From an uncultured Paracoccaceae bacterium (GTDB lineage: Bacteria; Pseudomonadota; Alphaproteobacteria; Rhodobacterales; Rhodobacteraceae): a DNA stretch of 64,000 nt. Positions 1-9,860 of the stretch are shown one piece after another (position 1 is the stretch's first letter; each line of letters begins with the position of its first letter). Location: the NCBI GenBank assembly GCA_951812305.1, contig CATOSB010000004.1, positions 310,001 through 374,000 of the forward strand, in the 5' to 3' direction. The notes under the pieces were generated by a model. The model worked only from the letters and a program-made list of their open reading frames with translations, was not told where the DNA came from and ran no database searches. Position numbers and translations under genes: made by a program.

Positions 1-589
1 CCTCGATCAGATGTACCGGTGCAGGTGCCTGGGTCACGCCAGCGTCCTTGTTCGGACAGGCGTATTTGGGCCGGATGGTCACGATCACCCGCGCCTGGGC
101 CGGAACAATATCCAGTCGTTCGGTGCGATCTTCGCCGATCCTGACCATCTCACCACAGCCGCAGGGGCATGTAATGCTGGCAGGCTCGATCACCTGTTCG
201 ATACGTTCCAGATGATCCGGCAGGTTCCCAAGGTTGCGCTGCACAGGTTTGCGCTTCTTGCGCGGTTTGGTCATCTCGATTGTTTCTGACTGCGCCTCGG
301 CCTCGACTGTCGCGACCTCCAGATCTTCAAAAGCCAGTTGCCGTTCATCCGGGCTGAGCTTCTCGGAGCGTTTGCCATAGACCAGCTGGTGCAGTTCTTT
401 GACAAAATGCTCCAGACGCGCGTTGATCGCCTCAAGTTCCGCGTTCTGCGTGGCGAGAGCGGCGTTGCTTTCTTCGAGTTCGGCAAACTGAGATGTTAGG
501 TTTGAAGCGTCCTGCCGGGCCGCCAAAACAACCGCCCGCACCTCCGCGGGAAGGGCATCCAGATCAAGGGATTCAAGAGCGTCAGGCAT
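1..589 (-). CDS. tnpC: IS66 transposase TnpC, N-terminal part (runs off the window start)
   Basis: Minus-strand translation from ATG at 589: MPDALESLDLDALPAEVRAVVLAARQDASNLTSQFAELEESNAAL...VYGKRSEKLSPDERQLAFEDLE...; coiled-coil/YGxxSEK region typical of IS66 transposases. Missing from the ORF track because it is open at the edge. Confidence 0.85.
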   Translation of the reverse strand, partial: MPDALESLDLDALPAEVRAVVLAARQDASNLTSQFAELEESNAALATQNAELEAINARLEHFVKELHQLVYGKRSEKLSPDERQLAFEDLEVATVEAEAQSETIEMTKPRKKRKPVQRNLGNLPDHLERIEQVIEPASITCPCGCGEMVRIGEDRTERLDIVPAQARVIVTIRPKYACPNKDAGVTQAPAPVHLIE

Positions 590-644
590 GGCGTGTTCTT
601 AGCAGATCAGGCCACGATTTACACCCTGTACATAAGGCTGAGAG

Positions 645-998
645 TCACTCTGCCGCACCCGGTCGACGTGTCCGCCGCGCCGTCACCCGTCGCCAGTCCA
701 GGCCCTCAAACAGGGCCTCAAATTGTGCCTTGGACAGCCGCATCACGCCATCATGGACCCTGGGCCAGGCGAACTTGCCCTGTTCCAGCCGCTTGTACGT
801 CATCACCAGACCGGACCCATCCCAAAGCAGAACCTTGATGCGGTCTCCACGTTTGGCGCGGAACACGATAATTACGCCCGAGTGCGGATCAAGGCCCGGA
901 TCGCGTTCAGCAACCGCCGCCAGCCCGTCATGGCCCTTCCTGAAATCCACCGGCCTGGTCGCAATCACAACCCGCACCGATTGAGACGGAACAATCAT
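645..998 (-). CDS. tnpB: IS66 accessory protein TnpB (Orf2)
   Basis: MIVPSQSVRVVIATRPVDFRKGHDGLAAVA... carries the IS66 Orf2 signature (DFRKGxDGLA, IKVLxWDGSG). Confidence 0.93.
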   Translation of the reverse strand: MIVPSQSVRVVIATRPVDFRKGHDGLAAVAERDPGLDPHSGVIIVFRAKRGDRIKVLLWDGSGLVMTYKRLEQGKFAWPRVHDGVMRLSKAQFEALFEGLDWRRVTARRTRRPGAAE

Positions 999-1354
999 CC
1001 CTGTCGCGCCAGGTGCCGCGCAACATTCGCGATCCGTTTTGATGCCGTGCTTTTGGGCAACCGGATAGAGACAGATCCCGCGATGATCTCAATACCGTCA
1101 AAGGGCGAAGGCGGTGGTGTCGCAAGCACTGCGATCTCTGCAAAACCAGACGTCTGACCCTCGTCACGCGCGACCTTGCGCCGGGCCGTCGTGCGCCATG
1201 TCGATAACCGCGTCGCCGACATACCGTGTTTGCGAGCCACACCCGCAACCGTCGCGCCTGGCGCATACGTCTCCGCCACAATCGCCGCACGCTCCGCCGC
1301 CGTCCGTAGTACAGGCCTGCGACGCGAAACCTCCGCCCCATCATCCAACATCAA
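995..1354 (-). CDS. tnpA: IS66 accessory protein TnpA (Orf1, HTH)
   Basis: MMLDDGAEVSRRRPVLRTAAERAAIVAETYAPGATVAGVARKHGMSATRLSTWR: IS66/IS3-like HTH; 4-bp overlap with tnpB. Confidence 0.9.
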   Translation of the reverse strand: MMLDDGAEVSRRRPVLRTAAERAAIVAETYAPGATVAGVARKHGMSATRLSTWRTTARRKVARDEGQTSGFAEIAVLATPPPSPFDGIEIIAGSVSIRLPKSTASKRIANVARHLARQG

Positions 1355-1431
1355 ATTACCTCCAGATCATTGGAGACCAGCATCTCATATCAAACCGCAA
1401 GCCGATACCATGGGGCGCTCGCACCGGTTAC

Positions 1432-2361
1432 CTCAGTTCAAATGACCCGTCAAACGACGGCGGAAGTTTCTACTATTTCCCAGGTGAAACACTTCATTCC
1501 GGGACGTTCGGTATGAGCGATTTGGGTATCCAGGATAAGGAACTTACGCTCGCCATAAACAATACAAATGGGTTTTCCAAATTTACTGGATCGTTCACTA
1601 TTACGGCCGGATCAGTTGTCGTCGGGTCTTGGCAGGTATTCCACAACATGACGCTGCTGGGGACCATAACCGGTCCCTCTGGTACGGTTCAGGCAACTGC
1701 GGCGCAAACTGGTGGTTCGCAGATAAAATTCATCAGTTCTACAATCCCGGGACCCGCTGGTCTTCAAATCGATTCCATTACCGCGACGATCAATTGTTTT
1801 TGCGCGGGCACGTTGATTGCCGCACCCGGCGGCGACGTTGCCGTAGAATCGTTGCAACCCGGCGACCGGATCTTAACTGCTGACGGCGGCGAGACAGCGG
1901 TGAAATGGCTCGGCCGGCAAGAGGTCGCGCCACGCCTTGAGCACCCTGCCAGGGTCAACCCGATCTGCATCAAGGCGGGCGCGATTGCCGACTGCGTTCC
2001 AGAGCGCGACCTTTTTGTCTCGCCTGACCACGCTATTGAGATCGACGGGATATTGATCAACGCCAGCGCACTGGTGAATGGCTCAACCATCTATCAGGTC
2101 GCCAAGATGCCGCTCAACGGCTTCACCTATTACCATATTGAGACCGACGCGCATGAGGTGATCCTCGCCGAAAACTGCCCCGCGGAAAGCTATCTGGATG
2201 TCCCGGACCGCTCCGCCTTTATCAACGGAGGCGAACGCGCGGACGTGCCGCCAATTCAGGAAATGGACCTGCCACGCATCTCTTCGGCACGGCTGGTGCC
2301 AGAGGCGATCCGGGCTCGGTTGAGCGAACGTGGTCGGTATACCCATCGTGCCGCCGCGTGA
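1432..2361 (+). pseudogene. Hint (hedgehog/intein)-domain protein, 5' end removed by IS66
   Basis: ...NCFCAGTLIAAPGGDVAVESLQPGDRILTADGGETAVKWLGRQ...; strong similarity by eye to the second Hint protein at 6213-6839. ORF 1114..2361 is a chimera starting inside IS66. Confidence 0.85.
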
Positions 2362-3094
2362 CAGAATTACAGCGACGCGTTTTGGCTGATGGCTTGCAGC
2401 GCCCGGTTATTGCCCGCAACCCCAGGGGTATTGAACCCGGAAAATGCCGGTAGATTCCCCTATTTTCTTGACAGGAACGGGTTTTTCGCATGGGCTGGAC
2501 GGTAATGAAACGGCGACGGGACGTGTCCTGCCAATTTCGGTAGCCATTAGGGGGCTCGGCAGATCAATGCAGGCATCGCAAGAAATGCGCGTGCCTCGCA
2601 GAATGACGCCGAACGGGTGCGCGGCGCAGGTGGAAATTGAGCGCGTCACTGCGCGGGGGGAGAAGATATGGCCGATTTTCAATTCGTTGTCACCAGCGGA
2701 ACTGCGAGTACCGCAGGAACGCTTACCGGAACCATGGGTGCGGCGGGTCCGGCTTTTACCTTTTCGTTCAATGCACCACTTGCCATCGGGAATGGAAGCG
2801 ACATTGCAATAACCTCCGCAGGTTCTTCTTCAGCAGCATGGAGCGGTACGTTTGCGTTCACAAACCCGTCTGATTTCTTTTCAAATTTCCAATTGAATGG
2901 CGTAGCAGGCAGCGCAACCGCGCTCAACGTCGTAACGACCGGTGCCCCGACCGCACAGCCGGCGATGTTTGGCGCCCCGTTCGTAGGCAATGTCGTAAGC
3001 TTGTAACTCCCAAGCACCCCCCACGTTTGAGTGTTATTGTCAGTTTTATGGTGAGTCGAATTTGCCATTTTGCGCGTGTTTTTTTTCTTTCTTG

Positions 3095-4695
3095 GTAACT
3101 CCCAAGCACCCCCCACGTTTGAGTGTTATTGTCAGTTTTATGGTGAGTCGAATTTGCCATTTTGCGCGTGTTTTTTTTCTTTCTTGTCTGAATTCTGTGG
3201 CGCCGGGTTGATTTCTCTGAATCAGTGGTGGGATGGATCAGGTTGCCGCCCTTGAACAACTTCTCGCCACGGCTCTGCGTCGGATCGCTGAGCTTGAAGC
3301 TGCGTTGGCGAGCATGGCGGAAGAGATCACGGACCTGCGCCGACAGTTGGCCAAGAACAGCAGCAATAGCAGCAAGCCCCCTTCAAGTGATGGCCTGAAG
3401 AAGCCAGCCCCGCGCAGCCTGCGTGGCAAATCCGGAAAGAAAAGTGGCGGCCAAGTTGGCCACCGGGGCGACACCCTGCGCCAGACGTCAACACCCGACT
3501 TTGTCGAACGGCATGAGGCGACGCATTGCAGCGCCTGTCAGAGCGCCCTGACGGCGGAGATGGTGAAAGGGATCGAGAAGCGTCAGGTGTTCGACTTGCC
3601 TGCGCCACGCCTGGAGGTCACCGAGCATCAGGCGGCGGTTTATTGTTGCGACCATTGTCGAGCCACGACGACGGCTGGCTTTCCCGATGGCGTGGCCGCG
3701 CATGTGCAATATGGCACGCGCATGCGGGCAGTGGCGGTCTATTGCAATGTTCAGCAGCTGATACCCGAGGATCGGGTCTGCCAGCTTATGCGCGACCTGT
3801 TTGGGGCCACCAGCTTGTGCGCGGCCAGCGTGACCAACTGGACGCGCGGCGCGGCAAATAAGATGGGTGTCGTGGTTGAACACATTCTCGCCCGGCTTGC
3901 CGAAGGCGGCGTTCGGCATCTGGACGAGACCGGACTTCGTGTTGCCGGCAAGCTGCACTGGCTGCACACGATCTGCGATACCGCCTTCACCCATTACCGC
4001 ATCAGCGCCAAACGCGGTGCTGTTCCAACCTTCCTGACCGGCGGGACGATCATTCATGATCACTGGAAACCCTACTACGCCCATATGAGCGGAGTGGACG
4101 CCCACGCCCTCTGCGGGGCGCATCACTTGCGCGAACTCAAGGCCATCGAAGAGATCGAAAAAGAGCCTTGGGCGACGGAGATGAGCGCAGTGCTTCATAG
4201 CGCCAATCAGCTCAGATGCGCGGCTCAGGATCAAGGCGAGACCGAACTCCCGGAACTGGTTCGCCAGGGTATAGTCACCAGATACATGGCGATCCTCGCC
4301 AAGGGGCTCGCCTTCCACGAACGCCAGCCCCCGCTGGCCAAAAGCCCCGGCACCCGCGGCCGAAAAGCCAGGCGGCCAGGCCACAACCTGCTCCTCCGCC
4401 TGCGTGACTACCGCGATGACGTTTTGCGATTCATCGCCGACTTCGCGGTCCCATTCACAAACAATCAGGCCGAACAGGACCTGCGCATGATGAAGCTGCG
4501 CATGAAAATCTCGGGCACCTTCCGCACCCTCGAGGGCGCGCGGGTCTTCGCCGACATCAGGTCCGTCATCTCGACGGCCAGAAAACACCGGTTCAACATC
4601 CTGGAAATCCTGACCCTGTCACCACCTCAGATCATCGCACGGCTCTGACGGAACAAAACCCCGCAACCCTATCGGACAGGGTGCTTGGGAGTTAC
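3095..4695 (+). mobile_element. ISBst12-like IS66-family element (inner copy), 1601 bp
   Basis: Same termini; 8-bp TSD CTTTCTTG at 3087-3094 and 4696-4703. Confidence 0.95.
3233..4648 (+). CDS. IS66-family transposase (single-ORF ISBst12-like)
   Basis: 471 aa MDQVAALEQLLATALRRIAELEAAL...KNSSNSSKPPSSDG...HLDETGLRV...FTNNQAEQDLRMMKLRMKISG: IS66 DDE motifs. Confidence 0.95.
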   Translation: MDQVAALEQLLATALRRIAELEAALASMAEEITDLRRQLAKNSSNSSKPPSSDGLKKPAPRSLRGKSGKKSGGQVGHRGDTLRQTSTPDFVERHEATHCSACQSALTAEMVKGIEKRQVFDLPAPRLEVTEHQAAVYCCDHCRATTTAGFPDGVAAHVQYGTRMRAVAVYCNVQQLIPEDRVCQLMRDLFGATSLCAASVTNWTRGAANKMGVVVEHILARLAEGGVRHLDETGLRVAGKLHWLHTICDTAFTHYRISAKRGAVPTFLTGGTIIHDHWKPYYAHMSGVDAHALCGAHHLRELKAIEEIEKEPWATEMSAVLHSANQLRCAAQDQGETELPELVRQGIVTRYMAILAKGLAFHERQPPLAKSPGTRGRKARRPGHNLLLRLRDYRDDVLRFIADFAVPFTNNQAEQDLRMMKLRMKISGTFRTLEGARVFADIRSVISTARKHRFNILEILTLSPPQIIARL

Positions 4696-4749
4696 CTTTC
4701 TTGTCTGAATTCTGTGGCGCCGGGTTGATTTCTCTGAATCAGTGGTGGG

Positions 4750-6165
4750 ATGGATCAGGTTGCCGCCCTTGAACAACTTCTCGCCACGGCTCTGCGTCGG
4801 ATCGCTGAGCTTGAAGCTGCGTTGGCGAGCATGGCGGAAGAGATCACGGACCTGCGCCGACAGTTGGCCAAGAACAGCAGCAATAGCAGCAAGCCCCCTT
4901 CAAGTGATGGCCTGAAGAAGCCAGCCCCGCGCAGCCTGCGTGGCAAATCCGGAAAGAAAAGTGGCGGCCAAGTTGGCCACCGGGGCGACACCCTGCGCCA
5001 GACGTCAACACCCGACTTTGTCGAACGGCATGAGGCGACGCATTGCAGCGCCTGTCAGAGCGCCCTGACGGCGGAGATGGTGAAAGGGATCGAGAAGCGT
5101 CAGGTGTTCGACTTGCCTGCGCCACGCCTGGAGGTCACCGAGCATCAGGCGGCGGTTTATTGTTGCGACCATTGTCGAGCCACGACGACGGCTGGCTTTC
5201 CCGATGGCGTGGCCGCGCATGTGCAATATGGCACGCGCATGCGGGCAGTGGCGGTCTATTGCAATGTTCAGCAGCTGATACCCGAGGATCGGGTCTGCCA
5301 GCTTATGCGCGACCTGTTTGGGGCCACCAGCTTGTGCGCGGCCAGCGTGACCAACTGGACGCGCGGCGCGGCAAATAAGATGGGTGTCGTGGTTGAACAC
5401 ATTCTCGCCCGGCTTGCCGAAGGCGGCGTTCGGCATCTGGACGAGACCGGACTTCGTGTTGCCGGCAAGCTGCACTGGCTGCACACGATCTGCGATACCG
5501 CCTTCACCCATTACCGCATCAGCGCCAAACGCGGTGCTGTTCCAACCTTCCTGACCGGCGGGACGATCATTCATGATCACTGGAAACCCTACTACGCCCA
5601 TATGAGCGGAGTGGACGCCCACGCCCTCTGCGGGGCGCATCACTTGCGCGAACTCAAGGCCATCGAAGAGATCGAAAAAGAGCCTTGGGCGACGGAGATG
5701 AGCGCAGTGCTTCATAGCGCCAATCAGCTCAGATGCGCGGCTCAGGATCAAGGCGAGACCGAACTCCCGGAACTGGTTCGCCAGGGTATAGTCACCAGAT
5801 ACATGGCGATCCTCGCCAAGGGGCTCGCCTTCCACGAACGCCAGCCCCCGCTGGCCAAAAGCCCCGGCACCCGCGGCCGAAAAGCCAGGCGGCCAGGCCA
5901 CAACCTGCTCCTCCGCCTGCGTGACTACCGCGATGACGTTTTGCGATTCATCGCCGACTTCGCGGTCCCATTCACAAACAATCAGGCCGAACAGGACCTG
6001 CGCATGATGAAGCTGCGCATGAAAATCTCGGGCACCTTCCGCACCCTCGAGGGCGCGCGGGTCTTCGCCGACATCAGGTCCGTCATCTCGACGGCCAGAA
6101 AACACCGGTTCAACATCCTGGAAATCCTGACCCTGTCACCACCTCAGATCATCGCACGGCTCTGA
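4750..6165 (+). CDS. IS66-family transposase (single-ORF ISBst12-like), identical copy
   Basis: Same 471-aa translation as 3233..4648. Confidence 0.95.
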   Translation: MDQVAALEQLLATALRRIAELEAALASMAEEITDLRRQLAKNSSNSSKPPSSDGLKKPAPRSLRGKSGKKSGGQVGHRGDTLRQTSTPDFVERHEATHCSACQSALTAEMVKGIEKRQVFDLPAPRLEVTEHQAAVYCCDHCRATTTAGFPDGVAAHVQYGTRMRAVAVYCNVQQLIPEDRVCQLMRDLFGATSLCAASVTNWTRGAANKMGVVVEHILARLAEGGVRHLDETGLRVAGKLHWLHTICDTAFTHYRISAKRGAVPTFLTGGTIIHDHWKPYYAHMSGVDAHALCGAHHLRELKAIEEIEKEPWATEMSAVLHSANQLRCAAQDQGETELPELVRQGIVTRYMAILAKGLAFHERQPPLAKSPGTRGRKARRPGHNLLLRLRDYRDDVLRFIADFAVPFTNNQAEQDLRMMKLRMKISGTFRTLEGARVFADIRSVISTARKHRFNILEILTLSPPQIIARL

Positions 6166-7463
6166 CGGAACAAAACCCCGCAACCCTATCGGACAGGGTG
6201 CTTGGGAGTTACGTAAGCTTTACGATTTCTGGTGTCGGCGGAACTACTCTTCTGGACTTCGTCACAGCCGACGCCATCCAGTGTTTCTGCGCTGGCACCC
6301 GCATCGCCACCGCCGATGGGCCGGTCGCGGTTGAGGATCTGACCCCGGGCACCGAGATCGCGCTCGCCGATGGCACCACCGCGCCGCTGCGCTGGCTGGG
6401 CCGGCAAGACGTCGCGCCGCGCGTTCTGCACCCGGCCAAGATCAACCCGGTCTGCATTACCGCCGGTGCCCTGGGTGACGGACTGCCAGAGCGGGACCTA
6501 TACGTCTCGGGCGATCACGCGGTGGTTCTGGACGGAATGCTGATCAATGCCAGCGCGCTGGTCAATGGCCGCACGATCTATCAGGTTCACGACATGCCGC
6601 TGGACGGCTTCACCTATTACCACATCGAGTTGGACACACATGCGGTGCTGCTGGCCGAGGGCTGCCCGTCCGAGAGCTATCTCGACGTCCCCGACCGCAC
6701 ATCCTTCGTCAACGGCGAAGAACGCGCGGACGCACCGCCGATCCCGGAAATGGACTTGCCACGTATCTCTTCGCGGCGGCTGGTGCCGGAAACCATCGTC
6801 GCGCGGTTGGCGCGGCGGTTGCCGAACCGGGCAGCCTGACCCGAGATTTAGGTGCGACCAGTGAAACAATTGCCGGTCGGCAGCCATCCTGTGTTCATTC
6901 GGTTTGAAATTACACCGGTCCTGTGCTTTGATTTGGCTGGCGAAATCAAAGGGATACCGCGACCATGACTGGATCGGACAGGACCGGCACAGATGCGTCC
7001 GTCAAAGACGGGCCATTCGATGTCGAGGAAACCTTGACCCGCATCATGCAGCACCAATCAGCCGGTCGGTTCGCAGAAGCGGGCGAGCTTTTGGACATGC
7101 TTTTGCGGCATAATCCCGGCCACGCGAAGCTGACGCATTACAAGGGCTACAACCTGCTGCAACAGGGCGAGACCGAACGCGGTATGGAAATGATCAAATC
7201 CGCGATGGATCAGGAGCCCGATGATCCGGTGCAAATGTGTGATTACGGCGCGTTACTTGCCCAGTCGGGCAAGCTGGAAGAAGCGATGGAGTATTTTCAA
7301 TCCGCCGCCGAGATCGCGCCAAACTATTCCGTTGCGCGCAGCAATCTGGGTGGCGCATTGGTTCTGGACAAAAAATTCGCGCGCGCCATCGGACACCTTG
7401 AGAAGGCGATAGAACTGGACGGCAGTCTTCTTGATGCCCACACCAATCTGGCGGCGGCTTATA

Positions 7464-8628
7464 CCAAGGGTGCTTCAAAATGACTCAGCTATGGATTTTG
7501 GGTACCGCCTGAGGTGCTGAGGTGATTCAAGATTGGCAAAGGAGACCACCGATGCCAGCCAGGATACCGATGCGAGCCGATTTTACCGCCAATGATCTGC
7601 GCAAGCTTGCCGCAGAGAGTTCTGATGCCCGGCAGAGCCGACGGCTTTTGTCGCTTGCCGCTATCGCCGATGGCATGTCGCGTGGGGCTGCGGCCCGCAT
7701 TGGCGGGATGGACCGGCAAACGCTCAGGGACTGGGTGCTCCGTTTCAACGCTGATGGTCCAGCGGGGCTGCTGGATCGGCAGCGAGGAGGCTCGCGATCC
7801 CGCCTTGACAATGCGCAACTGGATGAACTGGCGGCTCTTGTCGAGACCGGTCCTGATCCTGAAAAGGACGGTGTCGTCCGCTGGCGGCGGGTCGATTTGA
7901 AGAATGTGATCAAGGCGCGTTTTGGCGTCGACTATCACGAGCGCCATGTGGGGCAGATTCTGCACAATCTGGGCTTTTCCCACATCAGCGCACGCCCTCA
8001 GCACCCGGGGCAGGACGTGCAGGTCATTGAGGATTTCAAAAAAACTTCGGCGACAATCTGAAGGAGACGCTTCAGGGGGTGCCGCCGGACAAACCCGTCG
8101 AAATCTGGTTCCAGGACGAGATGCGTCTCGGTCAGAAGAACACCCGCGTCCGCCAGTGGGCACGCAAGGGCACACGGCCCCGCCAGCCCGCCGATCAGCG
8201 TTACCAAAATGCGTATCTTTTTGGCGCCATCTGCCCCGAACGCGGCACCGGCGCGGCGATCATGATGCCAGCAGCCGACACCTATGCGATGCAGCGCCAC
8301 CTGGAAGAAATCAGCAAAATTGTCTCCGATGGCGCCCACGCCGTCATCCTCATGGACCAAGCCGGCTGGCACACGACATCCGCTCTGGAAATCCCGCAAA
8401 ACCTGTCGCTCATGTTTCTGCCGCCCAAATCACCAGAGCTGAATCCAACCGAAAACATTTGGCAATATCTCCGCCAGACATGGCTCGCAAACCGGACGTT
8501 CGACACATATGACGCGATTCTCGACGCGGGGTGCGAGGCCTGGAACAACCTCATCGCAAGACCGCAAACCATCACATCCATCGCAAGCCGCAACTGGGCG
8601 AAAGTCGGTCAGATTGAATAACCCTTGG
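7464..8628 (+). mobile_element. IS630-family element, 1165 bp
   Basis: Termini CCAAGGGTGCTTCAAAATGA.../...TTGAATAACCCTTGG; TA duplication at 7462-7463 and 8629-8630; identical-length copy at 62581-63745. Confidence 0.95.
7522..8621 (+). CDS. IS630 transposase in two overlapping frames, probably joined by a -1 frameshift
   Basis: ORF A 7522..8061 (HTH region) ends ...IEDFKKTSATI*. ORF B in the -1 frame continues ...KKNFGDNLKETLQGVPPDKPVEIWFQDEMRLGQKNTRVRQ...PELNPTENIWQYLR (DDE). A7C run at the junction. Confidence 0.88.
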
Positions 8629-9599
8629 TATTACATGCAAACCAATCAATTCGACAAGGCCGTCAACGTTCTGTTCAAGGCATTGGCCATCGACCCGCAA
8701 TCTGTGGGCGCGCATATCCAGCTTTCTGCCGCGCTATACAGACGCGAACGTTATGAAAGCGCCGAACACCACGCGCGTCGCGCGATTGAACTGAACCCGG
8801 CCGCTGGCGAGGCCTACTTACACCTGGGCAATGCGCTGGCGTCTTCCGGAAAAATTGATGAGGCGGCCGACGAACTGTTGAAGGTTGCCAACAAGCCACC
8901 AGTTGGATTGCCCGCCCTGTCGCGGCTTATCCATTTGCGCAAGACCAAGCCGGGCTCGCCAGAGTTGCAGATACTGGAGAAGTTGCTTGAGCGGGCCGAC
9001 AAGATGCGCGACGAGCCGACGGCCACGGTGCATTACGCCGCTGGCAAGGCCTATGACGATCTTGGTGATTATGATCGCGCGTTTGAGCACTTCCACGCCG
9101 CCAATGAAATCAACAAAACACTGCATCCATATGATGCGAAAAACGGTACCGAACAGGTCGAGCGGCTGAAAGAATTCTGTTCGCGCGAATTGATGGCGCG
9201 TTGCGAAGGCGCGGGCATTCAGGACGTCGCGCCGATCTTTATCTGCGGCATGCCCCGGTCCGGGACGACGTTGATGGACCAGATGTTTTCGCGCCATCCG
9301 AAGGTTCAGGCCGGTGGCGAGTTACGCGCATCGATGATTGCATTGGGGCAAAGTACGGCGATCCGCAAAGCGCTGCAGGAAGAGGCGCCTGATGCAGAGG
9401 TGACCGCGGATGATTTCACCCGGCTGGGCGAGGCCTACGTCGCCGCCGTCCGGCAGGAAGGCATTCGCTCGGAGTATCTGTCGGACAAGATGCCTGTGAA
9501 CTATCGCTATATTGGTCTGTTGTCGCTGGCGTTGCCTCGCGCGAAGTTCCTGATCATGCGACGCCATCCACTGGATTGCCTGCTCTCAAACTACTTTCA

Positions 9600-9860
9600 G
9601 AGTGGCTGTCCGACAAGGATCAGGGTCAGCGTCCTGCGGGAACCGAGCACGTCGAGCGAACGGCCGAAGGCAATCACCTCACGTCGAATGCGCTCGCCTG
9701 AACCCAGCGTCGTATCTTGCAGAAGTACAAGGTCGAGCGACTGCTCAGCCGTCAGTACGGCATCGAAGCTGAATGTGGCGGTGCCGATCCCGAATGGCTG
9801 CTGGACAGTTCGATAGCCTTTGCTCTTCAGCAGTCCGATCGCGCGCTCGAGCGGGCTCAC
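9600..9860 (-). pseudogene. Uncharacterised protein translationally coupled to the SIR2-like gene, 3' truncated
   Basis: MSPLERAIGLLKSKGYRTVQQPFGIGTATFSFDAVLTAEQSLDLVLLQDTTLGSGERIRREVIAFGRSLDVLGSRRTLTLILVG...; its ATG overlaps the stop of the SIR2-like ORF (ATGA); homology is lost at the 9600 junction. Confidence 0.6.

Larger units (their letters stand above)
1..1431 (-). mobile_element. IS66-family element with tnpA/tnpB/tnpC, truncated by the window start
   Basis: Three consecutive minus-strand ORFs typical of IS66. Putative terminus ...gggcgctcgcaccggttac at 1431 (reverse complement gtaaccggtgcgagcgccc); Hint-gene coding sequence resumes directly after it. Confidence 0.85.
3003..6212 (+). 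mobile_element. ISBst12-like IS66-family element (outer copy), itself interrupted by an identical element
   Basis: Termini GTAACTCCCAAGCACCC.../...GGGTGCTTGGGAGTTAC; 8-bp TSD GTAAGCTT. Length minus inner insertion (1601) and its TSD (8) is 1601 bp. Confidence 0.95.
2668..6839 (+). pseudogene. Second Hint-domain protein, split by nested ISBst12-like elements (host parts 2668-3002 and 6221-6839, plus TSD)
   Basis: Precise TSD GTAAGCTT at 2995-3002 and 6213-6220. Joining gives ...AFVGNVVSFTISGVGGTTLLDFVTADAIQCFCAGTRIATADG... in frame. Confidence 0.92.
6965..9600 (+). pseudogene. TPR-repeat sulfotransferase, interrupted by IS630 and truncated at its 3' end
   Basis: TPRs (LTRIMQHQSAGRFAEAGELLDMLLRHNPGHAKLTHYKGY...) continue after IS630 as AYYMQTNQFDKAVNVLFKALAIDPQS..., then a Sulfotransfer_3-like domain (IFICGMPRSGTTLMDQMFSRHP). 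Homology ends near 9600 (MRRHPLDCLLSNYFQ|SGCPTRIRV). Confidence 0.88.

Noticed and set aside
1114-2361. 415-aa ORF taken as a complete Hint protein
   Set aside because: The first roughly 106 codons are antisense IS66 DNA; the real gene is 5' truncated.
3003-3200. Short direct repeat of about 92 bp (gtaactcccaagc...ttttctttcttg) as a regulatory or CRISPR-type repeat
   Set aside because: Fully explained as the left end of the outer IS followed by the left end of the nested inner IS.
3488-4588. 366-aa minus-strand ORF (also 5005..6105 and 42611..43711)
   Set aside because: Exact antisense of the IS66 transposase; high GC gives long shadow ORFs. The sense frame has clear transposase motifs.
8509-9816. 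435-aa ORF taken as one gene
   Set aside because: Its start is an out-of-frame IS630 stretch and its end is antisense of the SIR2 partner; only the middle (8631-9600) is real TPR-sulfotransferase sequence.
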